From RGIG3159 sp034927685 (GTDB lineage Bacteria; Bacillota; Clostridia; Oscillospirales; Oscillospiraceae): a stretch of 64,000 nt of DNA. Under the pieces are notes generated by a model, which saw only the letters and a program-made list of their open reading frames with translations, searched no databases and was not told the origin of the DNA. Position 1 is the stretch's first letter; each line of letters opens with the position of its first letter. The stretch spans positions 1 to 64,000 of the forward strand of contig JAYFPO010000003.1 of NCBI GenBank assembly GCA_034927685.1, in the 5' to 3' direction. A program made the position numbers and the translations under genes. Of this stretch, positions 35,039 to 42,803 are shown piece after piece.

Positions 35039-35329
35039 ATGGCTCTGCCGAAAAGCGCCGCGACAGATCAACTGTTTCAGTCTTTTCTGACGCTGGAAAC
35101 GTTGGAGGACTGTTATCGGTATTTTGAGGATCTCTGCACCATCAAGGAGGTGCAGGCCATGTCCCAGCGGCTGGAGGTCGCCCGGCTGCTCCGCGCCGGT
35201 GAATCCTACCAAAAGGTCACGGATGACACCGGCGTCAGTTCCGCCACCGTCGGCCGGGTCAAGCGCTGCCTCGACTACGGCACCGGCGGCTATCACATGA
35301 TCCTGGAGCGGGAGGACCAAAGCAAATGA
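35039..35329 (+). CDS. YerC/YecD-type TrpR-related DNA-binding protein
   Basis: 96 residues. It is an all-helical TrpR-like domain with MSQRLEVARLLRAGESYQKV and a helix-turn-helix TGVSSATVGRVKRCLDYG at about residues 63-80. This family is widespread in Firmicutes and its regulated genes are unknown. The ATG at 35039 lies behind GGGAGG; the longer frame from 34979 has no ribosome site. The GNAT start overlaps its stop as ATGA. Confidence 0.9.
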   Translation: MALPKSAATDQLFQSFLTLETLEDCYRYFEDLCTIKEVQAMSQRLEVARLLRAGESYQKVTDDTGVSSATVGRVKRCLDYGTGGYHMILEREDQSK

Positions 35330-35829
35330 CCGTTCCGCTTCCTATGGACACCAAGATCCGCCCTGCCGAGCAGCGGGACTACCCCGCCATTCTCGAAATC
35401 TACGCCCGCGCCAGGCGCTATATGGCCGAAACGGGCAACCCGAACCAATGGGGTGAAAATCATCCGCCTGTCACCGCCGTGCAGCGGGATATCGCGCAGC
35501 ACCGCAGCTACGTCTGTGTGGTCTGCGGCGCCATTGAGGCGGTCTTTATGCTGCAAAGCGGCGAGGACCCGACCTATGCGAAGATCGACGGCGCATGGCG
35601 CAGCGACGCGCCCTACCACACGGTGCACCGCATCGCCTCGTCAGGCCGCTACAGCGGTATCTTCGACTTCTGTATCCAGTGGTGCTACTCCCGTGTCGGC
35701 CACCTGCGAATCGACACGCACGAAGACAACCGGGTCATGCAGCACCTGATTCTGAAAAACGGCTTTACCCGCTGCGGCATCATCGACCAGCCCGACGGCT
35801 CCTCACGGATCGCCTATGAAAAGCTATAA
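35326..35829 (+). CDS. GNAT-family N-acetyltransferase
   Basis: 167 residues with the GNAT layout: IRPAEQRDYPAILEIYARAR at the start, an acetyl-CoA-binding region around the middle, and LRIDTHEDNRVMQHLILKNGF at about residues 126-146. The last matches the C-terminal helix of the family. The substrate is unknown. Translation is coupled to the YerC-like gene and the unit ends at the hairpin after 35829. Confidence 0.9.
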   Translation: MTVPLPMDTKIRPAEQRDYPAILEIYARARRYMAETGNPNQWGENHPPVTAVQRDIAQHRSYVCVVCGAIEAVFMLQSGEDPTYAKIDGAWRSDAPYHTVHRIASSGRYSGIFDFCIQWCYSRVGHLRIDTHEDNRVMQHLILKNGFTRCGIIDQPDGSSRIAYEKL

Positions 35830-35833
35830 AAAT

Positions 35834-35870
35834 CCCCGCGGTCCCTGTACAGGGACCGCGGGGGCTTTTC
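35834..35870. terminator. terminator between GNAT and thrB
   Basis: A 15-bp near-perfect palindrome, CCCCGCGGTCCCTGTA followed by its complement, then CTTTTCT. It is flanked on the left by A-rich TATAAAAA, so it can serve both converging transcripts. Confidence 0.88.
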
Positions 35871-36760
35871 TATATTTCCCGTTCCTCAACGGTTGCGCCC
35901 TGTTGATCGACGGGAAGCGGGGTGACGCTCCAAGCCGGCAGCAGCTTCGCCAGCGATTCCCGCACTTTCTCCGCAAAGGACGGATCTGTGGTCACGCACA
36001 GAAAGGTTGGTCCTGCGCCGCTGAGGACAAAGGCCAACGCGCCGCACGACCGCGCTGCCTGCTCCGCCACATCGCTGCCTGCGATCAGAGGCTTGCGGTA
36101 GGGCTCATGAAAGCGGTCTGCCATGGCCATGGCAATCAGCCGCTCGTCACCGGCTTCCAGCGCCCGCAATAAAATCGCGCCATGGGATACGTTGAATACC
36201 GCGTCCTGATAGGTCAGGGTCTTGGGCAGCGCCGCGCGGGCTTTTCTGGTGGAAAACTCAAAATCCGGAATCAGCGCCACGAAATGCACCCTTGGATGAA
36301 TCGGGCAGCGGACCATCACCGGTTTCCCGTCCACCAGCATGGAGGCGGTCAGGCCGCCGAAAATGGCCGGCGCCAGATTGTCCGGGTGCCCTTCGATCCG
36401 GTTGCAGACCTCCAATAATTCCTCCCGCGAAAGCGGACTGCCGTGGAAGGCGTTGGCGGCCAACGCGCCCGCCGCAATCAGAGACGAGGAAGAGCCAAGC
36501 CCGCGGCAAATGGGGATGCCGGTTTCAATTTCGATTCGGAGGCCCATGGGCGAGAGCCCCATCCGCTCCATGGCCGCGCGGTAGCCGGTGACAGCCAGGT
36601 CGTCCTCATTCGCATAGATCTCTTCAAAGCCGACAAACGAAAAGCCGTTCTCCTGCTCCGTGAAGCGCAGTGTGTTGTACATTGCGAGCGCGCAGCCGAA
36701 GCAGTCAAATCCCGGTCCCAGATTGGCCGTCGTGGCCGGTACTCGAATTGTAATCTGCAT
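35870..36760 (-). CDS. thrB: homoserine kinase
   Basis: 296 residues of the GHMP kinase family. The N-terminal VPATTANLGPGFDCFG and the ATP loop GLGSSSSLIAAGAL at about residues 88-101 are diagnostic. It phosphorylates homoserine for threonine synthesis. The ATG at 36760 lies four bases after the thrC stop, with GGGG upstream. Confidence 0.96.
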   Translation of the reverse strand: MQITIRVPATTANLGPGFDCFGCALAMYNTLRFTEQENGFSFVGFEEIYANEDDLAVTGYRAAMERMGLSPMGLRIEIETGIPICRGLGSSSSLIAAGALAANAFHGSPLSREELLEVCNRIEGHPDNLAPAIFGGLTASMLVDGKPVMVRCPIHPRVHFVALIPDFEFSTRKARAALPKTLTYQDAVFNVSHGAILLRALEAGDERLIAMAMADRFHEPYRKPLIAGSDVAEQAARSCGALAFVLSGAGPTFLCVTTDPSFAEKVRESLAKLLPAWSVTPLPVDQQGATVEEREI

Positions 36761-36764
36761 CAAC

Positions 36765-38240
36765 TCATTCCCCCCACTTCCGCAGCACATAGGGCAGAAT
36801 TTCGTCCCGTCCGATCACATCCCGGTGCAGTACAGGGCGCGCGGCCAAGCCCCGCAGATTGGGCGGTACCGGCACCTGCGTCTTCTCGGCAAGCCGGTCC
36901 ATCGCGGCAAACTCATCCGTGTCAGGCCGCTCTCCCAGCGCCTCCAGCACGGCGGCCGGGAATTTATAGGGCGACGCGGTGGAGAGCACCACAAGCGGCC
37001 CTTTTGCGCCCGTGGCACGGTACTGCTGCGCCACGTTCCAGGCCACCGCCGTATGGGGGTCCATCAGGTAGCCGTATGTGTCATAGACCGCGCCGATCGT
37101 CTCCTTCGTGGCGGCCTCATCACAGCAGCCCGCCCAGAATTCCTCCTGAATATCCCGGAGCATCCCGTCTGAAATCTGATAGACGCCGGTTGTCCGCAGC
37201 GACTCCATCTGCGCCCGAATCAGCGCTGAATTCCGGCATTTTAAGTACAGCAGCCGCTCCAGATTGCTGGAAACCAGAATGTCCATGGACGGTGAAATGG
37301 TCTTGTGGAACGTCCGGTTCCGATCGTAGCGGCCGGTCCGAAGAAACTCGGTCAGAACATCGTTCTCATTGGAGGCGCAGACCAACCTGCCCACCGGCAG
37401 CCCAAGGCCTTTCGCAAGATAGCCCGCCAGAATGTCGCCGAAATTTCCGGTCGGCACCACATAGCTGAGCTTCTCGCCCGCCGAAATCCGCCCGGCGCGG
37501 ACGACGTCCCCGTAGGCCTTAAAATAGTAGACGATCTGCGGAATCAGACGCCCGATGTTGATGGAGTTGGCCGAGGACAGCCGTACCGGCTTCCCCTCCA
37601 GCAGCTTTTGATCGGTGCAGGTCTGAAACACGTTCTTGACGCCGGTCTGGGCGTCGTCAAAGTTGCCGCGGATGGCGCAGACCGACACGTTCTGCCCCTG
37701 CTGCGTCGCCATCTGGGCCTTCTGGACCCTGCTGACGCCCTCTTCCGGGTAAAACACGACGATCTTCGTGCCGAGCACATCGCGGAAGCCCTCCAGCGCC
37801 GCCTTGCCGGTGTCGCCGGAGGTGGCGGTCAGGATGACGATTTCATCGGTTTCGTCCTGTTTTTCGCGGGACGCGGTCACAAGCTGCGGCAGCATACAGA
37901 GCGCCACGTCCTTAAAGGCGCTGGTGGGTCCGCGGAACAGCTCCAACACGAAGTCCTCGCCCACTGCAACAGTCGGCGTCAGCTCCGCCGTCTCGAATCT
38001 GTCATCATAGGCGCGATGAACCAGCCGCGTCATCTCTTCGGCGGAGAACTCCGGCAGCAGCGCCTCCATGATCTTCGCGGCCAGCTCCATGGTGTTTTGG
38101 GAAATCAGATCCCTCCAGTCCAGCTTTGGCAGCCGGCCGCCCTGCGGGACATATAATCCACCGTCCGGCGCGATCCCCTGCAGAATGGCCCGGGAGCCGG
38201 ACACAGCACAGTCGTCGCCTCTGGTGCTTTGATAAAGCAT
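36765..38240 (-). CDS. thrC: threonine synthase
   Basis: 491 residues, the longer class of threonine synthase. The PLP lysine lies in GPTSAFKDVAL at about residue 112. VVFYPEEGVSRVQK and VVPTGNFGDILAGY follow. It converts O-phosphohomoserine to threonine. It is the first gene of a thrC-thrB unit transcribed from the promoter at 38280-38308. GGAG lies before the ATG at 38240. Confidence 0.96.
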   Translation of the reverse strand: MLYQSTRGDDCAVSGSRAILQGIAPDGGLYVPQGGRLPKLDWRDLISQNTMELAAKIMEALLPEFSAEEMTRLVHRAYDDRFETAELTPTVAVGEDFVLELFRGPTSAFKDVALCMLPQLVTASREKQDETDEIVILTATSGDTGKAALEGFRDVLGTKIVVFYPEEGVSRVQKAQMATQQGQNVSVCAIRGNFDDAQTGVKNVFQTCTDQKLLEGKPVRLSSANSINIGRLIPQIVYYFKAYGDVVRAGRISAGEKLSYVVPTGNFGDILAGYLAKGLGLPVGRLVCASNENDVLTEFLRTGRYDRNRTFHKTISPSMDILVSSNLERLLYLKCRNSALIRAQMESLRTTGVYQISDGMLRDIQEEFWAGCCDEAATKETIGAVYDTYGYLMDPHTAVAWNVAQQYRATGAKGPLVVLSTASPYKFPAAVLEALGERPDTDEFAAMDRLAEKTQVPVPPNLRGLAARPVLHRDVIGRDEILPYVLRKWGE

Positions 38241-38279
38241 ACAAATTTCTCCACTCTATTTTGTCTTTTTACTCTGACT

Positions 38280-38308
38280 ATTTTACATTGTTTTTATGAT
38301 AAAGTCAA
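38280..38308 (-). promoter_or_regulatory. promoter of thrC-thrB
   Basis: On the minus strand TTGACT (38303-38308), 17 bases, TAAAAT (38280-38285), 39 bases before the thrC start. No T-box or leader-peptide structure is seen in the short leader. Confidence 0.75.
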
Positions 38309-38345
38309 GTGTCTTTGTATGGAGAACATTCGAAGGCGCGCACGC

Positions 38346-38387
38346 AAAAAAAAGGCGGCGCTGCAACATAAGGCATTTGCAGCGCCG
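38346..38387 (-). terminator. terminator of the mrp unit
   Basis: On the minus strand GCGGCGCTGCAAA, a loop and TGCAGCGCCGCC are followed by eight T at 38353-38346. It ends the long housekeeping unit before thrC. Confidence 0.88.
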
Positions 38388-38397
38388 CTCGGGAAAA

Positions 38398-39222
38398 TCA
38401 CAGTACGGTCAGAATCTCCTCCACGCGGGAGGTATCGGCGTCCTCAATGCGCCCGGCATCCACGAGGCCAGACAGCGCGGGGTCAATCGGCAGACGGGCC
38501 AGTACCGGCAGGCCATAGTCCGCGGCGACCTGATCGAGGTGGCTCTCGCCGAACACGGATATTTTCTTTCCGCAGTCCGGGCACCGGAGATAACTGTAGT
38601 TCTCCACGAAGCCCAGAACAGGAATCTTCATCATGTTGGCCATGTTGACCGCCTTCCGAACGATCATGGAGACCAGATCCTGCGGCGAGGTGACCAGAAT
38701 CACGCCGTCGATGGGCAGCGACTGGAACACGGTCAGCGGCACGTCGCCGGTTCCGGGAGGCATATCGACGAACAGGTAGTCGAGCTCGCCCCAGTTGACG
38801 TCGGTCCAGAATTGCTTGACCGCCCCGGCCAGAATCGGCCCGCGCCAGAGGACCGGCGAGGTCTCGTCATCAAGCAGTAAATTGATGGACATGATCTGTA
38901 CGCCGCCCCCGGAGAGCGCCGGATACAGGCCGCCGCCGTCCTGACCGCGGCACTCGGTGACACCGAACGCCTTGGGAATGGAGGGGCCGGTAATGTCGGC
39001 ATCCAGAATGCCGACGGATTTGCCGCGGCGGCTCATGGCCACGGCCAGCAGCGAGGTAAGCGTGCTCTTGCCGACGCCTCCCTTGCCGCTGACGACGGCA
39101 ATCACCTTTTTGATTTTGGAATTCGCGTTCAGTTCCGCGTGCAGATCCTCGTGCTGGTCCTCCTCGCGGCTGTCGCAATTCTCCTGGCAGCTGGAACAGT
39201 TGCCGTTGCAGGATTCGCTCAT
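38398..39222 (-). CDS. Mrp/NBP35-family iron-sulphur carrier ATPase
   Basis: 274 residues. The N-terminal cysteine cluster CNGNCSSCQENC at about residues 5-16 precedes the deviant Walker A GKGGVGKST at about residue 46-54. DADITGPSIPKAFG and a C-terminal CPDCGKK motif follow. It carries or transfers Fe-S clusters. The ATG at 39222 lies behind AAAGGAGATAG; the longer frame to 39348 starts inside intergenic sequence without support. It is last in the minus-strand run. Confidence 0.94.
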   Translation of the reverse strand: MSESCNGNCSSCQENCDSREEDQHEDLHAELNANSKIKKVIAVVSGKGGVGKSTLTSLLAVAMSRRGKSVGILDADITGPSIPKAFGVTECRGQDGGGLYPALSGGGVQIMSINLLLDDETSPVLWRGPILAGAVKQFWTDVNWGELDYLFVDMPPGTGDVPLTVFQSLPIDGVILVTSPQDLVSMIVRKAVNMANMMKIPVLGFVENYSYLRCPDCGKKISVFGESHLDQVAADYGLPVLARLPIDPALSGLVDAGRIEDADTSRVEEILTVL

Positions 39223-39295
39223 GTTACTATCTCCTTTGTCGCACATTGGCATTATTTCCATTACTATACCGATTTCGCGCGGCGCTGTCAAGGCG

Positions 39296-41176
39296 TCAGC
39301 CGCCCAACGCCAGCGATGCCGCCTCCCACTGCTCCAGCAGGGCCGCAAGCGCCGCCTCCGCCTCGCCGTGGGTCTCCATCAGCGCGGCCAGGCGCTGATA
39401 GTCCGTCGCGGCCGCCTCAATCTCCGCTTCAAGTCCGGCCAGATCCTTTTCCTGGACATCGATCTCGCGCTCGAGCCGCCGGACCAGTTTTTCCGTGTCC
39501 CTGGTGCCGCCGGTTTTCGGCGGTTTTTCCTTTTTTTCTTTTCTGAGGGTGGGCGCGGCCTGCCGGGCCGCCGCCTCGCGTTCCTTGACGGCGCGGTATT
39601 TCTCATAGCCGAAGGGATAATCGCGGATGGCCCCGTCCTCCAACTCCCAGATCCGCTCCGCGAACTGCTTCACAAAATAGCGGTCGTGCGAGACGAAGAG
39701 AAGCGCCCCGTCGTATTCCTCGATGGCGGCCTCCACCCACTCCCGGGAGGCGATGTCCAGATGGTTGGTCGGCTCGTCCAGAATCAGCAGATTGATCTTT
39801 TCATCCATCAGCATGCACAGCCGCAGCCGCGACTGCTCGCCGCCGGACAGCGAAGCCACGGTCTTGAACACGTCCTCGCCCTGAAACAGATACATTCCCA
39901 GCCGGTCCCGGGCTGTCTGCGGCGTGCAGTTCTTCTCGTAGAGCATGGTGTCATAGAGCGTCCGCTCTGGGTGCTCGAAGTGGATGATCTGCGGCAGGTA
40001 GGCCCACTTGACCGTGGGGCCGAAGCGGATTTTCCCCATTCCCGGCTCTTCGCCCAGCAGAACCTGCAAAAACGTGGTCTTTCCGGTGCCGTTGTCGCCC
40101 AGAACGCCAATACGCTCGCCGCCCAACACCTGCAGCTCCACGTCCGAAAACAGCGTCCGGTCGCCGAAGGATTTTCCCAATCCCTTGACGCTGAGCACCT
40201 CGTCGCCGCGAAATTCCGTCTCTCCGAATTGGGCGCGCATGGTTTTTTCCTGCGTGGGCCGGTCGGTCGTTTTCATCCGGTCCATACGGTGCTGGATGGA
40301 CATGGCGCGGCGGTACAGCGTACGGTTGTTGATACCCCAGCCCTTCATCCGCTCCACGGTGAACCCCAGCTGCTTTAATTTTGCCTGCTCCTGCTCGTAC
40401 TGCTTCATTTGCAGCGCAAAGCGAGCCCGCTTTTCCTCCATATAGAAGGAATAATTTCCGCTGTAAAACTCGGCCTTACCGTCCGAGATCTCCACGATCC
40501 GCTGCACCACCCGATCCAGAAAAAAGCGGTCGTGGGAGATGGTCAGGACCGTGCCCTTGAATTTGAGGATATAGTCCTCCAGCCACTCCACGCTGCGCAG
40601 ATCCAGATGATTGGTCGGCTCGTCCAGCAGCAGGATGTCGGTCTTTTCGAGCAGCAGTCTGGCCAGATTCACCCGGGTCTTCTCGCCGCCTGAGAGGCGG
40701 TCGAATTCCTGCCCGCGCATCGGCGCGGGGATGCCAAGGCCGTTGCAGATCTTGTCGACCTCCACATCCATCCCGTAGCCGCCGCCGAGCTCATAGCGGC
40801 TGGTCAGACCGTCGTACTCCCGCAGCAGAGCGTCGGAGGCGCCCTCCGCCATGCTGCGCTCAAGCCGCTCCATGTTTTTGCGGAGACGCACCAGCTCATC
40901 AAAGGCCGAGCGCAGCACCCGCTCCACGGTGTAGCCCTCGGGATATTGCGGAATCTGGGAGATCAGGCCCAGCCGCCTGCCGGGCGCGATCACAACTTCT
41001 CCCCCATCGAAGTCCATTTGGCCGGTCAGGATTTTGAACAGTGTGGTCTTTCCCGCGCCGTTTTTACCCATGATGCCGACCCGTTCGCCCTCCAGCACTT
41101 CGAACGACAGCCCGTCTAGGATGTTATTGCCTATTTCAAAGGATTTTACCAGTTCCTGTACAGATATTTCGGTCAT
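39296..41176 (-). CDS. ABC-F family ATP-binding cassette protein
   Basis: 626 residues with two ABC domains and no membrane part. The first has GKNGAGKTTL and LSGGEKTRVNLARL, the second GDNGTGKTTF and LSGGEQSRLRLCM. A linker of about 75 residues, with charged YMEEKRARFALQM, joins them. A coiled-coil C-terminus runs from about residue 560. ABC-F proteins act on the ribosomal E site; some give antibiotic resistance, others are housekeeping (YdiF/Uup-like). The length and position here suggest housekeeping. The ATG at 41176 lies two bases after the rnmV-like stop. Confidence 0.92.
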   Translation of the reverse strand: MTEISVQELVKSFEIGNNILDGLSFEVLEGERVGIMGKNGAGKTTLFKILTGQMDFDGGEVVIAPGRRLGLISQIPQYPEGYTVERVLRSAFDELVRLRKNMERLERSMAEGASDALLREYDGLTSRYELGGGYGMDVEVDKICNGLGIPAPMRGQEFDRLSGGEKTRVNLARLLLEKTDILLLDEPTNHLDLRSVEWLEDYILKFKGTVLTISHDRFFLDRVVQRIVEISDGKAEFYSGNYSFYMEEKRARFALQMKQYEQEQAKLKQLGFTVERMKGWGINNRTLYRRAMSIQHRMDRMKTTDRPTQEKTMRAQFGETEFRGDEVLSVKGLGKSFGDRTLFSDVELQVLGGERIGVLGDNGTGKTTFLQVLLGEEPGMGKIRFGPTVKWAYLPQIIHFEHPERTLYDTMLYEKNCTPQTARDRLGMYLFQGEDVFKTVASLSGGEQSRLRLCMLMDEKINLLILDEPTNHLDIASREWVEAAIEEYDGALLFVSHDRYFVKQFAERIWELEDGAIRDYPFGYEKYRAVKEREAAARQAAPTLRKEKKEKPPKTGGTRDTEKLVRRLEREIDVQEKDLAGLEAEIEAAATDYQRLAALMETHGEAEAALAALLEQWEAASLALGG

Positions 41177-41177
41177 T

Positions 41178-41762
41178 TCAACGTTCCTCAGATAAAAAAT
41201 CGTCCCGGTCATAGAGGACGTTCAGCGCCTCCAGCAACCCGTTCGTGCTGAGATGGCGCGGCAGGCTGAGCGCCTGCTTGAGCTGTTCCCGCCGCGCCGC
41301 GCTGCCGTCCGAACCGGTCAGACCGACGGCATAAAGGTCCTTTTTGGTGATCGGAGTTCCGGCTTCCCGGGTCGCTTCCTCTCCCTCAAAGGTCGCGCCG
41401 GCGCGGCGCAGGGCCTCCAGCAGCGTTTCAGGGCGCATCCCCTCCACGCCGAGCTTCCCCTCTTTCCCGGGCTTTTCCTTGCGCGGCTCCTTGCCCGCTA
41501 TGTCCGGCACATAGGCATGGAGCACCCGCCCGGTCTGAATGGCGCTCTTTAACCGGCCGCGGATCACGAAACCGGCACCGTCCGGATCGGTCAGAATAAT
41601 CAATCCCCGCGTCTCGGCAACCCGCCGCAAAAAGGCGATCAGCTCGCGGTCCTTCATGACGGAAAAGCCCCTCGTCTCAAAAACCGGCGTATCCACCACC
41701 TGCCGCAGTGCATTTTTGTCGTATCGGCCCTCCACCACGATGGCCTCCCGGATTTTAACCAT
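41178..41762 (-). CDS. rnmV: RNase M5-like TOPRIM protein
   Basis: 194 residues. The N-terminal TOPRIM domain has EAIVVEGRYDK with the catalytic Glu, and ILTDPDGAG as the DxD motif near residue 57-65. The C-terminal part corresponds to the DUF4093 region of RNase M5, which matures 5S rRNA. The start at 41762 overlaps the holA stop by eight bases. No rRNA lies nearby, as is usual for rnmV. Confidence 0.9.
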   Translation of the reverse strand: MVKIREAIVVEGRYDKNALRQVVDTPVFETRGFSVMKDRELIAFLRRVAETRGLIILTDPDGAGFVIRGRLKSAIQTGRVLHAYVPDIAGKEPRKEKPGKEGKLGVEGMRPETLLEALRRAGATFEGEEATREAGTPITKKDLYAVGLTGSDGSAARREQLKQALSLPRHLSTNGLLEALNVLYDRDDFLSEER

Positions 41763-42798
41763 GTTTTGCCTCCTCGGAAAGCCGCAGCAGCAGAAGCCCC
41801 AACAGCCGCTCCGGATCGTCGTAAGAGGTTTTCATCTGGTAATCCGTCTCGGTGCAGAGCAGTACCGCCCGATCGCAGAATCCCTGGGTCACGCGAACCG
41901 CCGCAGCCATGGTCTTTCTGGCCGGGTAGTCGCCGATGCCGCAGAGCTTCATCAGGCTGTCGCCGCCTTTCCCGCCCGCTGCCAGCACCTTGGCGCAGCG
42001 CATCCGCCGCATCTGTGCCCCAATGGCCCCCAGAATCGGGATCGGCTCCTCCTGCATCTGGAAAAGCGTCCGCAGCTTTCCAAGCGCCAGGCCGTAGTCT
42101 CCGCCCGCGATGGCGTCCGTAATATCGAATACCACGGCGTCCAGCACCGGCTCCACCACGGCGTCGATGTCCGCCCGGCAGATGACGTCTTGCCCGGAAT
42201 AGGCACAGACCTTCTCGATCTCCCCGACCAGCGCCGTCATACTGCCGCCGGTCCGGAAGATCAGATACTGACACAGCTTGTCGTCGATGTCCTTGCGGTA
42301 CTTGAGAAAATGCCGCCGCACCCAACTCCCAAGTTCCCGCGCATCCTGCTTGCGGAATTCCACCTCCGTGCCGTGCTCCGTCAGGGCGGCAACCAGTTTT
42401 TTCTGGCGCTTGTCCGGCTTGTACTCCACGGTGTCGTAGCAAAACACCAGGCAGCAGTAGTCCGGCAGGTCCGACAGCATTGCAGTCATCCGCTCCCGGT
42501 CCGCCTCCGCCCCCTTGAAGAGGTCAAAGTCGTCCACCTGGACCAGCGTCCGCTCCGCCATCATGGGGAGCGCCTCTACCGCGTCCTGCAAGCCGTCGAG
42601 GCTCATGGTCTCCGGCGTAAAGCGATGAAAGTTGAACGCCTCCGCCGGGCCGCTCAGAAGCTGCTTGCGCAGCATATCCAAATAGTAGCGCTTCAGGTAG
42701 CTCTCCTCACCGTAAAAGACATAGAGGCGGCCCGGCTGCTTTTCCCGCAGCGCCGCCTTCAGCGCCGTCAGACCGTCGTTATTTTTCTGATAGGCCAT
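41755..42798 (-). CDS. holA: DNA polymerase III subunit delta
   Basis: 347 residues. The N-terminal clamp-loader delta domain has RLYVFYGEESYLKRYYLDML at about residues 24-43. GGDYGLALGKLRTLF and the C-terminal helices fit the family. It opens the sliding clamp. The ATG at 42798 has AGGAGGTGAG upstream and lies just inside the 3' edge of comEC, a classical comEC-holA arrangement. Confidence 0.93.
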   Translation of the reverse strand: MAYQKNNDGLTALKAALREKQPGRLYVFYGEESYLKRYYLDMLRKQLLSGPAEAFNFHRFTPETMSLDGLQDAVEALPMMAERTLVQVDDFDLFKGAEADRERMTAMLSDLPDYCCLVFCYDTVEYKPDKRQKKLVAALTEHGTEVEFRKQDARELGSWVRRHFLKYRKDIDDKLCQYLIFRTGGSMTALVGEIEKVCAYSGQDVICRADIDAVVEPVLDAVVFDITDAIAGGDYGLALGKLRTLFQMQEEPIPILGAIGAQMRRMRCAKVLAAGGKGGDSLMKLCGIGDYPARKTMAAAVRVTQGFCDRAVLLCTETDYQMKTSYDDPERLLGLLLLRLSEEAKHG

Positions 42799-42803
42799 GG
42801 GTC